This document shows, piece after piece, positions 1-6,931 of a stretch of DNA of 7,183 bases. The translations under genes were made by a program, and so were the position numbers. Position 1 is the first letter of the stretch; every line of letters starts with the position of its first letter. Below the pieces are notes generated by a model. That model had not been told where the DNA came from. It did no database searches and saw nothing but the letters and a program-made list of their open reading frames with translations. Source of the stretch: Candidatus Omnitrophota bacterium (GTDB lineage: Bacteria; Omnitrophota; Gorgyraeia; Zapsychrales; Fredricksoniimonadaceae); NCBI GenBank assembly GCA_016789035.1, contig JAEUSC010000172.1, positions 1-7,183 on the forward strand, read 5' to 3'.

Positions 1-71
1 AACATGGATGCGATTCCCGTCAGGTATAGCGAAAGAGGTGCAATGATTTTTAAATGTGCAATTATACCCAT
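1..71 (-). CDS. 5' end of a hydrophobic, probably membrane, protein (partial)
   Basis: An ATG at 71-69 opens a frame of 23 codons that runs without a stop to the left edge. The encoded start (MGIIAHLKII, then APLSLYLTGIASM) is mostly hydrophobic with one Lys and one His, and looks like the beginning of a first transmembrane helix. It begins 6 bases after the stop of the acetyltransferase gene, the same tight spacing seen between the other genes here. An AAAGG at 87-83 lies 11 bases upstream, a slightly long but possible ribosome binding spacing. In this setting a membrane protein such as an O-antigen ligase/polymerase or flippase would be expected, but that is inference from context. The fragment is too short to assign a family, and a chance open frame of this length cannot be excluded. 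Confidence 0.5.
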   Translation of the reverse strand, partial: MGIIAHLKIIAPLSLYLTGIASM

Positions 72-77
72 AGATGC

Positions 78-602
78 TTATACCTTTGAAATGATCCTGG
101 CAGGAATTCCAACCGCCGTTGCTCCATCCGGAAGGTTTGTCACTACAACAGCATTCGCTCCAATTTTGACATCATTACCGATGGTGATTTTTCCAAGCAC
201 TTTTGCGCCAACGCCGATATAAACATTATTCCCGATGACAGCTACCCCTTTGTTTCCTAGCCCCCTTGTTCCAATCAAGACCCCGGGGCCGATCGAGCAG
301 TTCTCACCCATCACAACATCACTGTGAAGCACAATGCCTCCGAAATGCCCAACATAAAAACCTTTTCCGATTTTGGCGCTCGATGGAATCGAAATTCCGG
401 TTGTGATTTCGACCATCTTGAAAAGCAAAAATGCAGCGAAACGTAAAATGAATCCAACAACGGGAATGCGGATTGTTGCAGTCCATTGTCCGAGGCGATA
501 GATGGCCACGGCCCAAAACCCCTGCTCAAAAAGAACATACACTTTTTGCTTAATTGTCTCTGCCTTATAACGGCCAAAATCAGCTTTTAAATTTTTAAAC
601 AT
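78..602 (-). CDS. CysE/WcaB-like hexapeptide-repeat O-acetyltransferase
   Basis: A 174-residue acetyl-CoA-dependent acyltransferase of the left-handed beta-helix group, likely cytoplasmic or membrane-associated. Residues 1-68 form a helical N-terminal part with a hydrophobic stretch near 45-63. From about residue 69 there are hexapeptide repeats (AKIGKG, VVMGEN, AVIGNN, KITIGN, VKIGAN), ending in the typical VGIPAR. The layout matches short serine acetyltransferase homologues; E. coli CysE is about 270 residues. The catalytic His is present (H86, in VGHFGG). However, the position of CysE Asp143 is Ser71, that of Asp157 is Gly85, and the Arg-His of the RHP motif is replaced in GVAVIG. These CysE residues support catalysis or serine binding, so I infer a sugar or another hydroxyl acceptor rather than serine, as in exopolysaccharide-locus homologues such as WcaB. 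The ATG at 602 is chosen because a strong ribosome binding site precedes it. It follows the GT4 gene by 14 bases. Confidence 0.88.
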   Translation of the reverse strand: MFKNLKADFGRYKAETIKQKVYVLFEQGFWAVAIYRLGQWTATIRIPVVGFILRFAAFLLFKMVEITTGISIPSSAKIGKGFYVGHFGGIVLHSDVVMGENCSIGPGVLIGTRGLGNKGVAVIGNNVYIGVGAKVLGKITIGNDVKIGANAVVVTNLPDGATAVGIPARIISKV

Positions 603-605
603 AGA

Positions 606-613
606 CCTTCCCT
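606..613 (-). promoter_or_regulatory. Ribosome binding site of the acetyltransferase gene
   Basis: On the minus strand AGGGAAGG lies 3 bases before the ATG at 602 (AGGG itself is 7 bases away). It fills most of the 14-base gap after the upstream stop codon (619-617). It is the strongest Shine-Dalgarno-like site in the window and supports the start at 602. This gene may be translated more independently than its coupled neighbours. Confidence 0.75.
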
Positions 614-616
614 GAG

Positions 617-1726
617 CTACGCCAAATCGTAGATTTTTTTCATTTCAATTCCGTAATTTTTCCAGTGAAACTGTTTGCAGCGTATACTTCCCCGGCGAAT
701 AAATTCCTCTCTCAAAGATTCGTTAGTGCCCATTTGATCAACGGCCTCGCTGATCTCGTTAACATTGCGCGGATCCACCAGCAAAGCGGCATCCCCTGCC
801 ACCTCGGGGCAAGATGACCGATTAGACGTAATGACAGGTGCGCCACACTGCATGGCCTCCACAATGGGCAATCCGAATCCTTCATACAAAGATGGAAAAA
901 GAAAACAATGACAGGCGCTATACAGATCGACCATGTCCTGGTCGGATAACTGCTGTAAAATTCGGACCCGACTGGAAATGTTCAAACTTTCTGCCCATTG
1001 GGTATATTTTTCTATGTCCTGATTGCAACTCAGAATGAGAATATAGTCATTTCTTACCTTGGCCCCAGCAAACCCGCGGATGATCCCCTCAATATTCTTT
1101 CTGGGTACTGAACCTACAGACAAGAAAAACTTTTCATGCAGATTGTATTTTTCTCGGATAGCAGCGATGGCCTGATCTGAAGAGCGCCGAAAACGTTCAT
1201 CTGCGGCCAGATAGGCCACCTTGATCTTTTTTTCGTCAATATGGAAGTGTTCCAATAAATCGCGTTTCGTGCATTCTGAAACTACGACACACACATCCAG
1301 CTTATTTAATGTGGCGTGATAATGATCAATATTTTGTGTCCATTTTTTGTCACCGATAGTGAGCGTTCGAAGGTCATGGACGGTCAGGACTTTAAAAACT
1401 TTTCGCGATTCCGGCATGTTGTATCCGCTGGGCCGGTGAAAAACGTCAATTTTGTTATCTCTAAGAAAACGAGGCAAAATAATGCTATTAAGAATTTTTG
1501 TGTGCAGCGGAAAGTCCCAGTCCGGCACCTTAAGAACGTTTTTGTGAAAACCGTTTCCAGTTGGTCCTGGCATGTCTGCGACTTTGCGTTTTAAAGAAAA
1601 ATACGCGAGGGTGTAATCATCTGTTTTGTTTTGATGGTAGAGACTGTTGATCAGTCCCTCGGTATAAGTCATTAGACCAGAACGGCGGGTATGATTGAGC
1701 GATTGCGCTTCCAGACATATTTTCAT
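617..1726 (-). CDS. Glycosyltransferase family 4 (MtfB/WbaZ-like)
   Basis: A 369-residue retaining GT-B glycosyltransferase, expected to move a sugar from a nucleotide donor to a lipid-linked glycan at the cytoplasmic face of the inner membrane. The N-terminal Rossmann domain (about 1-165) contains a glycine-bearing acceptor loop (RRSGLMTY, 14-21), TVHDL (115-119) and SECTKRDLL (150-158). The C-terminal domain starts near 199 with FLSVGSVPRKN, a phosphate-binding segment. It carries the GT4 E-x7-E signature as E282 and E290 in EGFGLPIVE, followed by CGAPVITS. The VHDL and SxxTKRDLL pattern resembles the mannosyltransferase-B-like subgroup, but donor and linkage are not decided by this. Its ATG overlaps the TGA of the upstream GT2 gene as ATGA, and no clear ribosome binding site is seen, so translation is probably coupled. 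It is clearly a different GT4 subgroup from the two paralogous GT4 domains at 3633-6052. Length is normal and the ORF is intact. Confidence 0.93.
   Translation of the reverse strand: MKICLEAQSLNHTRRSGLMTYTEGLINSLYHQNKTDDYTLAYFSLKRKVADMPGPTGNGFHKNVLKVPDWDFPLHTKILNSIILPRFLRDNKIDVFHRPSGYNMPESRKVFKVLTVHDLRTLTIGDKKWTQNIDHYHATLNKLDVCVVVSECTKRDLLEHFHIDEKKIKVAYLAADERFRRSSDQAIAAIREKYNLHEKFFLSVGSVPRKNIEGIIRGFAGAKVRNDYILILSCNQDIEKYTQWAESLNISSRVRILQQLSDQDMVDLYSACHCFLFPSLYEGFGLPIVEAMQCGAPVITSNRSSCPEVAGDAALLVDPRNVNEISEAVDQMGTNESLREEFIRRGSIRCKQFHWKNYGIEMKKIYDLA
1723..1726 (-). other. ATGA stop/start overlap
   Basis: The TGA of the GT2 gene (1725-1723) overlaps the ATG of the following GT4 gene (1726-1724) by the classic four-base ATGA. 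With no good ribosome binding site just upstream, this points to termination-reinitiation coupling, giving matched amounts of the two enzymes. Confidence 0.85.
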
Positions 1727-2679
1727 AATTTGACGTCAGCCTTTTTCTTGGGATTAACGAGACACTTGATAGAGCAGGCAACTAAAAATCCATACGGCTT
1801 AATGATTTTCAAAGTTTTTTGAATGACACTATCCGACGGTTCAATAAAGACTGTTCCAGCAAACGGAATATGCTTAATGCCCTGCGTTAAATAATAAAGC
1901 GCATCCCGGTACATCCCCTTGTTGTAGTACAAACGGCTTAGGAGGTATTGATTGCTGACCAGCTTCTTAGTGATTAACGTTTTTGGGGCTTCTTTAAAAG
2001 TCCGTAATATTTTCTCATGAATTCTGACCAATCCGCGGTGCACTTTGATTTGATCCTGAGTAATCTGATGATCATGGCGCCAATAGTAGGCTAAGGTCTT
2101 TCCCTCTACTTCATAAAGGTCATAAGTGTGTGCGATACGAATCCACATATCAATGTCTTCCATCGGAGGAAGCTCAGGATCAAAGACGCCAGCTTTGACA
2201 AAACATTCTTTTCGGGTCATGACAGATGAGGTGGGAAGGTCCCCCCACACTCGTAAAAGTTCATGAAAATTCTTTCCAGATATTCCATTGGGCTTCATTC
2301 CCAGAACATCCCCGGCTTCATTGACAATAGGCATGCGGCCGTAGACTATCCCAACTTTCGGGTTTGCATCCAGGATTTTGACCTGGACAGCTAATTTTTC
2401 GGGAGCCCAATAATCATCCGAATCCAAAAAAGCGATATACGCCCCTTTCGCTAATTCGATGCCGCGGTTGCGGGCCCGGGCAATCCCTCCATTGGCTTGA
2501 TAAACGTAGCGGATTTTGCCGTCAAATGCGTTTAAAACCGTCTGAGTATTATCTTTGGAACCGTCATCAATAACAATAATTTCGAAGTCCTTAAATGACT
2601 GCGAAAGAACACTATTGAGCGCTCGGGCAATCAAACTGCCCCGGTTGTAAGTTGGAATAATGACACTCACTTTGACCAT
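1723..2679 (-). CDS. Glycosyltransferase family 2 with helical C-terminal tail
   Basis: A 318-residue inverting GT-A enzyme. The N-terminal catalytic domain (about 1-210) opens with VSVIIPTYNRG. It shows the nucleotide-binding IDDGS (37-41), GIARARNRGIELAKG (65-79) and the metal-binding DSDD (86-89) in FLDSDDYW. The acidic MEDIDMWIR (173-181) supplies the likely catalytic base (E174/D175). After the catalytic domain the tail (about 215-318) is helical and includes a segment resembling a single TPR-type helix pair (LSRLYYNKGMYRDALYYL, then GIKHIP). Such tails are common in exopolysaccharide GT2 enzymes and may bind partner proteins. The end is basic (PKKKADVKL). It starts 3 bases after the stop of the preceding GT2 gene without a well-placed Shine-Dalgarno site, and overlaps the next gene by 4 bases. 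The call is firm at family level; donor and acceptor are unknown. Confidence 0.93.
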   Translation of the reverse strand: MVKVSVIIPTYNRGSLIARALNSVLSQSFKDFEIIVIDDGSKDNTQTVLNAFDGKIRYVYQANGGIARARNRGIELAKGAYIAFLDSDDYWAPEKLAVQVKILDANPKVGIVYGRMPIVNEAGDVLGMKPNGISGKNFHELLRVWGDLPTSSVMTRKECFVKAGVFDPELPPMEDIDMWIRIAHTYDLYEVEGKTLAYYWRHDHQITQDQIKVHRGLVRIHEKILRTFKEAPKTLITKKLVSNQYLLSRLYYNKGMYRDALYYLTQGIKHIPFAGTVFIEPSDSVIQKTLKIIKPYGFLVACSIKCLVNPKKKADVKL

Positions 2680-2682
2680 AAT

Positions 2683-3630
2683 TTACGTCGACTTGCCCCT
2701 CTGTAAACGGTATTCCTTCATTAATCCAACCTTTCGAAAAAATGCCCGCCAGGCATTCAGAAAAAGCATCTGGTTGTACCAGGAAAACAGCAATTTTATG
2801 CCATCGAAAACAATGCCCTTGTACAAGTATCGCGGAATCCCGAAGAAATACGAAGAAATTTTTACCTTATTTTCGATTTCCCGTTTGGCTGCATATCGAC
2901 CTAAAGCGATGTGCCACTTGGCCATATGTTTGAGTCTTAACCGGTTTAAATCCACCGGGTGCCTAATTAAAACCTTCCCGCAATAATACAATGTTTTTCC
3001 GTGATATGCCAATCGTTCGACCATTTCTGTATCTTCACCCACAATGACAGGTGTCCCGGGCCCGAGATCCACGCGAAATGGGCCGCATGTGTCAAATACG
3101 CTTCGCTTAAAGGCAAAATTGGCACCAATAAAGGGAAAATAGTCGCTCTTTGGTGTATAGGAGAAATCGCCTTCACCGTAATCATAGATCACAACCCCAC
3201 CGGCCAGTTTAACGGCATTATCTTTAATCCATTGTGGCGTATTATCCGGATAAATAGGTAAGACCCTTCCTCCGATGCCGTCACAATTGTATTTATCAAA
3301 TTTAGCATTCAGTTGAATCAGCCAGTCTTCAGGAACAACGACGTCATCATCGGTAAACGCTACGACATCTCCTTTGGCTAATGTAAGACCGTGGTTGAGG
3401 GCAAACGATTTACCACGCTGCGGTTCATGAGAATAGAGGATGTTGTTTTTAAAATAGGAAACGACAGAATCAACAGACGGTTTGATGGTTCCCTGCGCGC
3501 TGTTGTCAATCACAATAACCTCATAGGAAAAACTACCATCCGTTTTCAAAAGGGAAACAGTTTTGAGGGCTTCAATAACTAAATCCGAGCGGTTGCAGGT
3601 GCAAATAATGATGGAATATAATTGGTTCAT
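2683..3630 (-). CDS. Glycosyltransferase family 2 with DDD metal motif
   Basis: A 315-residue inverting GT-A glycosyltransferase. The N-terminal strand YSIIICTCNRS is followed by VIVIDNSAQG (38-47, nucleotide binding), RGKSFALNHGL (72-82) and the metal-binding three-aspartate motif D94-D96 in FTDDDVVVP. IGANFAFKRSVF (168-179) precedes VGEDTEMVERL (197-207), whose E199/D200 is the likely catalytic base, and RHPV follows at 223-226. The RGKSxALN plus DDDV arrangement sets it apart from the other GT2 domains in the window, so it probably uses a different donor or acceptor. I chose the ATG at 3630, two bases after the TGA of the upstream gene. An in-frame TTG at 3639 would add three residues and overlap the upstream gene, but has no ribosome binding site to favour it. 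The C-terminal ~80 residues contain aromatic and hydrophobic stretches (YLYKGIVFDGIKLLFSWY) suggesting membrane association. Substrate unknown. Confidence 0.92.
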   Translation of the reverse strand: MNQLYSIIICTCNRSDLVIEALKTVSLLKTDGSFSYEVIVIDNSAQGTIKPSVDSVVSYFKNNILYSHEPQRGKSFALNHGLTLAKGDVVAFTDDDVVVPEDWLIQLNAKFDKYNCDGIGGRVLPIYPDNTPQWIKDNAVKLAGGVVIYDYGEGDFSYTPKSDYFPFIGANFAFKRSVFDTCGPFRVDLGPGTPVIVGEDTEMVERLAYHGKTLYYCGKVLIRHPVDLNRLRLKHMAKWHIALGRYAAKREIENKVKISSYFFGIPRYLYKGIVFDGIKLLFSWYNQMLFLNAWRAFFRKVGLMKEYRLQRGKST

Positions 3631-3632
3631 AA

Positions 3633-4874
3633 TCAACAATCTTTCACGGGCTTTAGAGGAATTCCCATCTTGTTTAAGCCGTTACGAACATTGCGATGGA
3701 TCTCAAATCGTTGGGCAACATCGCTGACCGCTTCGTGGCCCATGGCGTGACGTTCTTGCACAGAAAGGCTCAGAGCCTTTTGCAGTCCCGAACGAACCCC
3801 ATCAAGACTTTTTTCAACAAGAAATCCATTGCGCCCATCATCAATGACTTCAGTCGTACCTGTGCAGCGCGTGGCCACACAAACCAACCCGCTTCCCAGC
3901 GCTTCCAGGAACGCCAGGCTCAGACCTTCATTGTCACTGGATAACACATAAATGTCGCTCATTTGATAAAGCTCATTCACATTATTGACCTGTCCCAGAA
4001 ATTTAATTCGTGCGCTCGACGCTTTCTGCTGGGCAAGCGTCTTTAAACGTTCCTCGTAAGGGCCCGTACCGGCGATCAACAATTGCAAATTTGGAAATCT
4101 CGTTATCAGTGCATCAAAGGCATCGATGGCGCGGTCAATGCACTTCTCCTGTGATAAACGTGCAGCCACAATGATTACGGTTTCCGATTCTGAAATACCC
4201 ATGACTGATCGAAGCTTCTTCCTCGAGGATTCTGACGGATGAAAGCGGGCCGTGTCCACACCGTGATAGAGGACTTCCAGTTTATCCATCGGGTAGTTCC
4301 AGAGATCAATCATTCGCTGCCGGATTTCAGCACTGACCACATAAATTTTCTTACAGAATTTTGCCCGCCAAGGATTGAAATATTTCTCGGCGTACCACCA
4401 CAGTCCCACACCAGGGATAACACCGAAATATTTTTTACTGCTTTTGGCTGATGGTTCGGGTGCCCCCAGATTCTCATGCATAAAAACTTCCCCACCCGCG
4501 AGAAGATTCGCCGCTAGCACATGAGACAAATCGAAGTCCGTAAAGCTTCCTTGAAAGAATATCACTTTCGTCGGTTTCAACGGTTTGAGTAAATCCGTTA
4601 CCTTTCGGAAACGGCCCCAAAATCCTTGCGTGTAGCGGAAATCTTTACGAAATGGAAACTCGATAACATCAATGTCGAGCTTCTTGGTCTTAATATGATT
4701 TCGATAAATGTCTCCGCCCTGATTTGAAACAATCAGCGTTGCCCGGCATTGTGAGGTGTCGATGCGTTCAAACCATTCCAGCATCAGTTTTTCAAGTCCA
4801 CCCCAAATGACGACCGGTGGCATCAAACGAAGAAAGACAAAATGGGGTTGTTGACTTTTGGGTGATTGATTCAT
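3633..4874 (-). CDS. Glycosyltransferase family 4, paralogue of the GT4 half of the upstream fusion gene
   Basis: A 413-residue retaining GT-B glycosyltransferase. The N-terminal domain begins HFVFLRLMPP, with the acceptor-side glycine pair in VVIWGGLEKLML (21-32) and an MHEN segment (132-135). The C-terminal donor domain starts near 176 (IYVVSAEIRQRM), then YHGVDTARF (203-211), AARLSQEK (237-244, with R239 and K244 in donor phosphate-binding positions), IAGTGP (267-272), and the E-x7-E signature E316/E324 in EGLSLAFLE. It aligns almost without gaps to residues ~294-684 of the protein encoded next upstream: a hand count gives 62 identities in 121 positions (238-358 against 513-633). The region after HEN (about 136-170) is longer and different, which suggests a different acceptor. 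It starts 2 bases after the upstream stop, with GGTGAG 9 bases before the ATG. Intact, normal length for GT4. Donor sugar unknown. Confidence 0.93.
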   Translation of the reverse strand: MNQSPKSQQPHFVFLRLMPPVVIWGGLEKLMLEWFERIDTSQCRATLIVSNQGGDIYRNHIKTKKLDIDVIEFPFRKDFRYTQGFWGRFRKVTDLLKPLKPTKVIFFQGSFTDFDLSHVLAANLLAGGEVFMHENLGAPEPSAKSSKKYFGVIPGVGLWWYAEKYFNPWRAKFCKKIYVVSAEIRQRMIDLWNYPMDKLEVLYHGVDTARFHPSESSRKKLRSVMGISESETVIIVAARLSQEKCIDRAIDAFDALITRFPNLQLLIAGTGPYEERLKTLAQQKASSARIKFLGQVNNVNELYQMSDIYVLSSDNEGLSLAFLEALGSGLVCVATRCTGTTEVIDDGRNGFLVEKSLDGVRSGLQKALSLSVQERHAMGHEAVSDVAQRFEIHRNVRNGLNKMGIPLKPVKDC

Positions 4875-4876
4875 AG

Positions 4877-6931
4877 CTATGTTCTCACCGGAATGTCCCA
4901 GAAGTCTAATAATGTCTTAATGTTTTTCGATGCTTCGAATCGTTGAGTGATCGTCTCCCGTGCAGTCTCACCTAGGGCCTTGCGCTGTGAATCCGTCAGG
5001 GCTGCAGCGCACCTTAGACCACGCACAAGTGCATCTAAACCGTTGTCTACCAGAAATCCATCCTTGCCGTTCTCAATAATATCGAGTGATCCGGAGGTCT
5101 TTGTAGAGACACAAATAAGCCCGGCGGCCATGGATTCCAACACCGAAATCCCCAAGCTCTCAAACTCGCTGCTTAAAATATAAATGTCGCTGGCTTGCAG
5201 ATAGTCTTCGACTTTGTTGACTCGACCCAAAAAACGGATACGGTCACGTGAAGATTTCTGCTGGGCCTGCAATTGCAGCTTGTTCTCCAGCGGCCCTTCC
5301 CCTGCAATCCATAAGACGGCGTGAGGTGTCTGGACGGCCACTTGATCAAAAGCGTCAATCGCAAGATCAATATTCTTTTCCTTGGATAGACGGGCGCAAA
5401 TGATAAAAACAAGTGAAGACTCCGAAACATTGAGCTCTCGACGAAGACTGGATCGCCTGTCGTTTGCCGGCGTAAAACGGCCGGTATCAATGCCGTGGGT
5501 TATGACACTGACTTTGTGCCGTGGGTATCCCCAATAATTCACCAAACGGTCTTGCACGCCTTTGCTAACGGTAATGACTGATTGACAAAATTGTGCCTTT
5601 AGCCTCACGTAAAATTTCTGGGAACATTTCCATAATCCCAGCCCTTGGCCTTTGTCTGTCGTCGTCTCTAGAACGGGAGGATAGCCGTTTTCGTGAAGAC
5701 TGACCTGACCTTTGCAGGCCATAGAGGCCGCCAGGAATTCAGCTGCCCGGAAATCTGCATACCAGCCGTGAACGAAAATGATTTTGTCGGCTTTGAGGTT
5801 CTTTAAAAAGGACCTCATACAAGTAAACCTCTGAACGGCTCCGGCCCGAAGGGAAAACGGCATTTCAACGACATTGATCTTCCAAGGCTTATCTCTAAAT
5901 TTTTGTTCGAACAGCTGCTTCGAACCGGCAGGGACCACGAGTGTGATGCGGCATTTTCCATAATTAATGCGGTTAAACCAATCCAGCATAAGATTTTCGG
6001 TCCCCCCCCAATCCCATTCAGGCATAAACTTTCTGATAAAAACAAAATGCTTGGCATCATCCGGACGCCCGTAAATAATCGACGACAATTCGATACGAGC
6101 CTCTCGATAAGTGAGTTGACCGCTTTTAAACTTCCGCAAAATGGCATTGATTGGCTTCTTATAAAGAAGGCGATTTAGTATTTTATTTATGGGTGAATAA
6201 TTGTTTACGGCCTTTAACTTTAAACCTCGCAGCGCCCAGTTCGTTTCGGATTCGCTTAGGAAATCAAACTTGAATTTCAAAAGATGTTCCATAATCAAAA
6301 TTTGTGCATATTTTGTGCCCCATAGTGACAGGTCGTGGTAGCGGTAATAGTACAATGGTTTTTTGATGTGATGCAGCTTAAAATGCAAAGAGACACGGAT
6401 CCAATATTCATAATCCTCGACGAGCTCCGCATCAGAATTGTAGTCCCCCACAGTCTCATAAACTTTACGGGAATACATAAAGCAAGCGCCCACGCAATCC
6501 TCGATCTTGATACGGTGATCATCCTCCAAAAGTCGAACCTTGATCCTGTCCTTTTCATTGACATAAACATTGTAAAGGTCGCAATAAACGAAATGACCGT
6601 TATTGTCTTTGAGACAGCTATACATTTCTTCGATGGCCGTGGGGGCAAAATAATTGTCATCGGAAGTCCAGGTCATGTAATCGCCCAAGGCCTGACGAAA
6701 TCCAATATTTAAAGACTTAGGAAGTCGCTGGTTGGTTTCATTGCGAAAATACCGGATGCGCGGATCATTGTACGATTTGATGATCTCCGGTGTTTCATCC
6801 TTAGAACAGTCATCAATGATGACAAGTTCAATATTCTGGTATGTCTGATTTAAACAACTCTCGATGGACTGACGAATGTATTTCGATCCATTGTACGTCG
6901 GCATAATGATGCTGATTTTGGGTTTATTCAT
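4877..6931 (-). CDS. Two-domain GT2-GT4 glycosyltransferase fusion
   Basis: A 684-residue protein with two catalytic glycosyltransferase modules. The GT2 (GT-A, inverting) domain spans about residues 1-210: ISIIMPTYNGS, VIIDDCS (37-43), TSDD (89-92, metal site) and VEDYEYWIR (171-179, E172/D173 probable base). Residues ~211-293 form a basic, helical linker. The GT4 (GT-B, retaining) domain covers about 294-684: HFVFIRKFMP, DWGGTENLML (307-316), SLHEN (411-415), THGIDTGRF (478-486), CARLSKEK (512-519) and E591/E599 in ESLGISVLE. Both active sites look complete, so it probably adds two consecutive sugars to one glycan. The ATG at 6931 is chosen because it lies directly before the first GT2 strand and overlaps the upstream gene by only 8 bases. 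An upstream TTG at 6991 would add 20 residues unlike GT2 and overlap by 68 bases. The GT4 half is paralogous to the next gene. Substrates unknown. Confidence 0.93.
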   Translation of the reverse strand: MNKPKISIIMPTYNGSKYIRQSIESCLNQTYQNIELVIIDDCSKDETPEIIKSYNDPRIRYFRNETNQRLPKSLNIGFRQALGDYMTWTSDDNYFAPTAIEEMYSCLKDNNGHFVYCDLYNVYVNEKDRIKVRLLEDDHRIKIEDCVGACFMYSRKVYETVGDYNSDAELVEDYEYWIRVSLHFKLHHIKKPLYYYRYHDLSLWGTKYAQILIMEHLLKFKFDFLSESETNWALRGLKLKAVNNYSPINKILNRLLYKKPINAILRKFKSGQLTYREARIELSSIIYGRPDDAKHFVFIRKFMPEWDWGGTENLMLDWFNRINYGKCRITLVVPAGSKQLFEQKFRDKPWKINVVEMPFSLRAGAVQRFTCMRSFLKNLKADKIIFVHGWYADFRAAEFLAASMACKGQVSLHENGYPPVLETTTDKGQGLGLWKCSQKFYVRLKAQFCQSVITVSKGVQDRLVNYWGYPRHKVSVITHGIDTGRFTPANDRRSSLRRELNVSESSLVFIICARLSKEKNIDLAIDAFDQVAVQTPHAVLWIAGEGPLENKLQLQAQQKSSRDRIRFLGRVNKVEDYLQASDIYILSSEFESLGISVLESMAAGLICVSTKTSGSLDIIENGKDGFLVDNGLDALVRGLRCAAALTDSQRKALGETARETITQRFEASKNIKTLLDFWDIPVRT
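4884..4889 (-). promoter_or_regulatory. Ribosome binding site of the free-standing GT4 gene
   Basis: GGTGAG on the minus strand lies 9 bases before the ATG at 4874, inside the last codons of the upstream fusion gene, whose TAG (4879-4877) ends 2 bases before that ATG. It supports the chosen start and close coupling of the two paralogues. Confidence 0.55.
6924..6931 (-). other. ATGAATAA start/stop overlap
   Basis: The ATG of the fusion glycosyltransferase (6931-6929) lies 5 bases upstream of the end of the SGNH gene, whose TAA is at 6926-6924, giving an 8-base overlap. No Shine-Dalgarno sequence is evident in the preceding 20 bases. Translation of the fusion is therefore likely coupled to that of the SGNH gene. 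Confidence 0.75.

Noticed and set aside
2660..2986. Plus-strand open frame of 108 codons
   Set aside because: It is antisense to a well-supported GT2 gene, has no recognisable domain, and its composition is that expected of the complement of coding sequence.
3001..3261. Plus-strand open frame of 86 codons, and similar ones at 1316-1594, 3696-3944, 4947-5183 and 5903-6178
   Set aside because: All lie fully inside intact minus-strand glycosyltransferase genes and show no independent signal.
3631..3639. TTG start at 3639 for the DDD-type GT2 gene
   Set aside because: It adds only three residues and overlaps the upstream gene. The ATG at 3630 gives a clean 2-base gap and the usual GT2 N-terminus.
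5155..5165. ESLG instead of EGxG in the E-x7-E signature of the fusion's GT4 domain as a possible inactivating change
   Set aside because: Serine after the first Glu is common in active GT4 enzymes, and both glutamates (E591, E599) are present.
6335..6712. Plus-strand open frame of 125 codons opposite the GT2 domain of the fusion
   Set aside because: It is a shadow of the conserved GT2 coding frame. There is no ribosome binding site or family motif.
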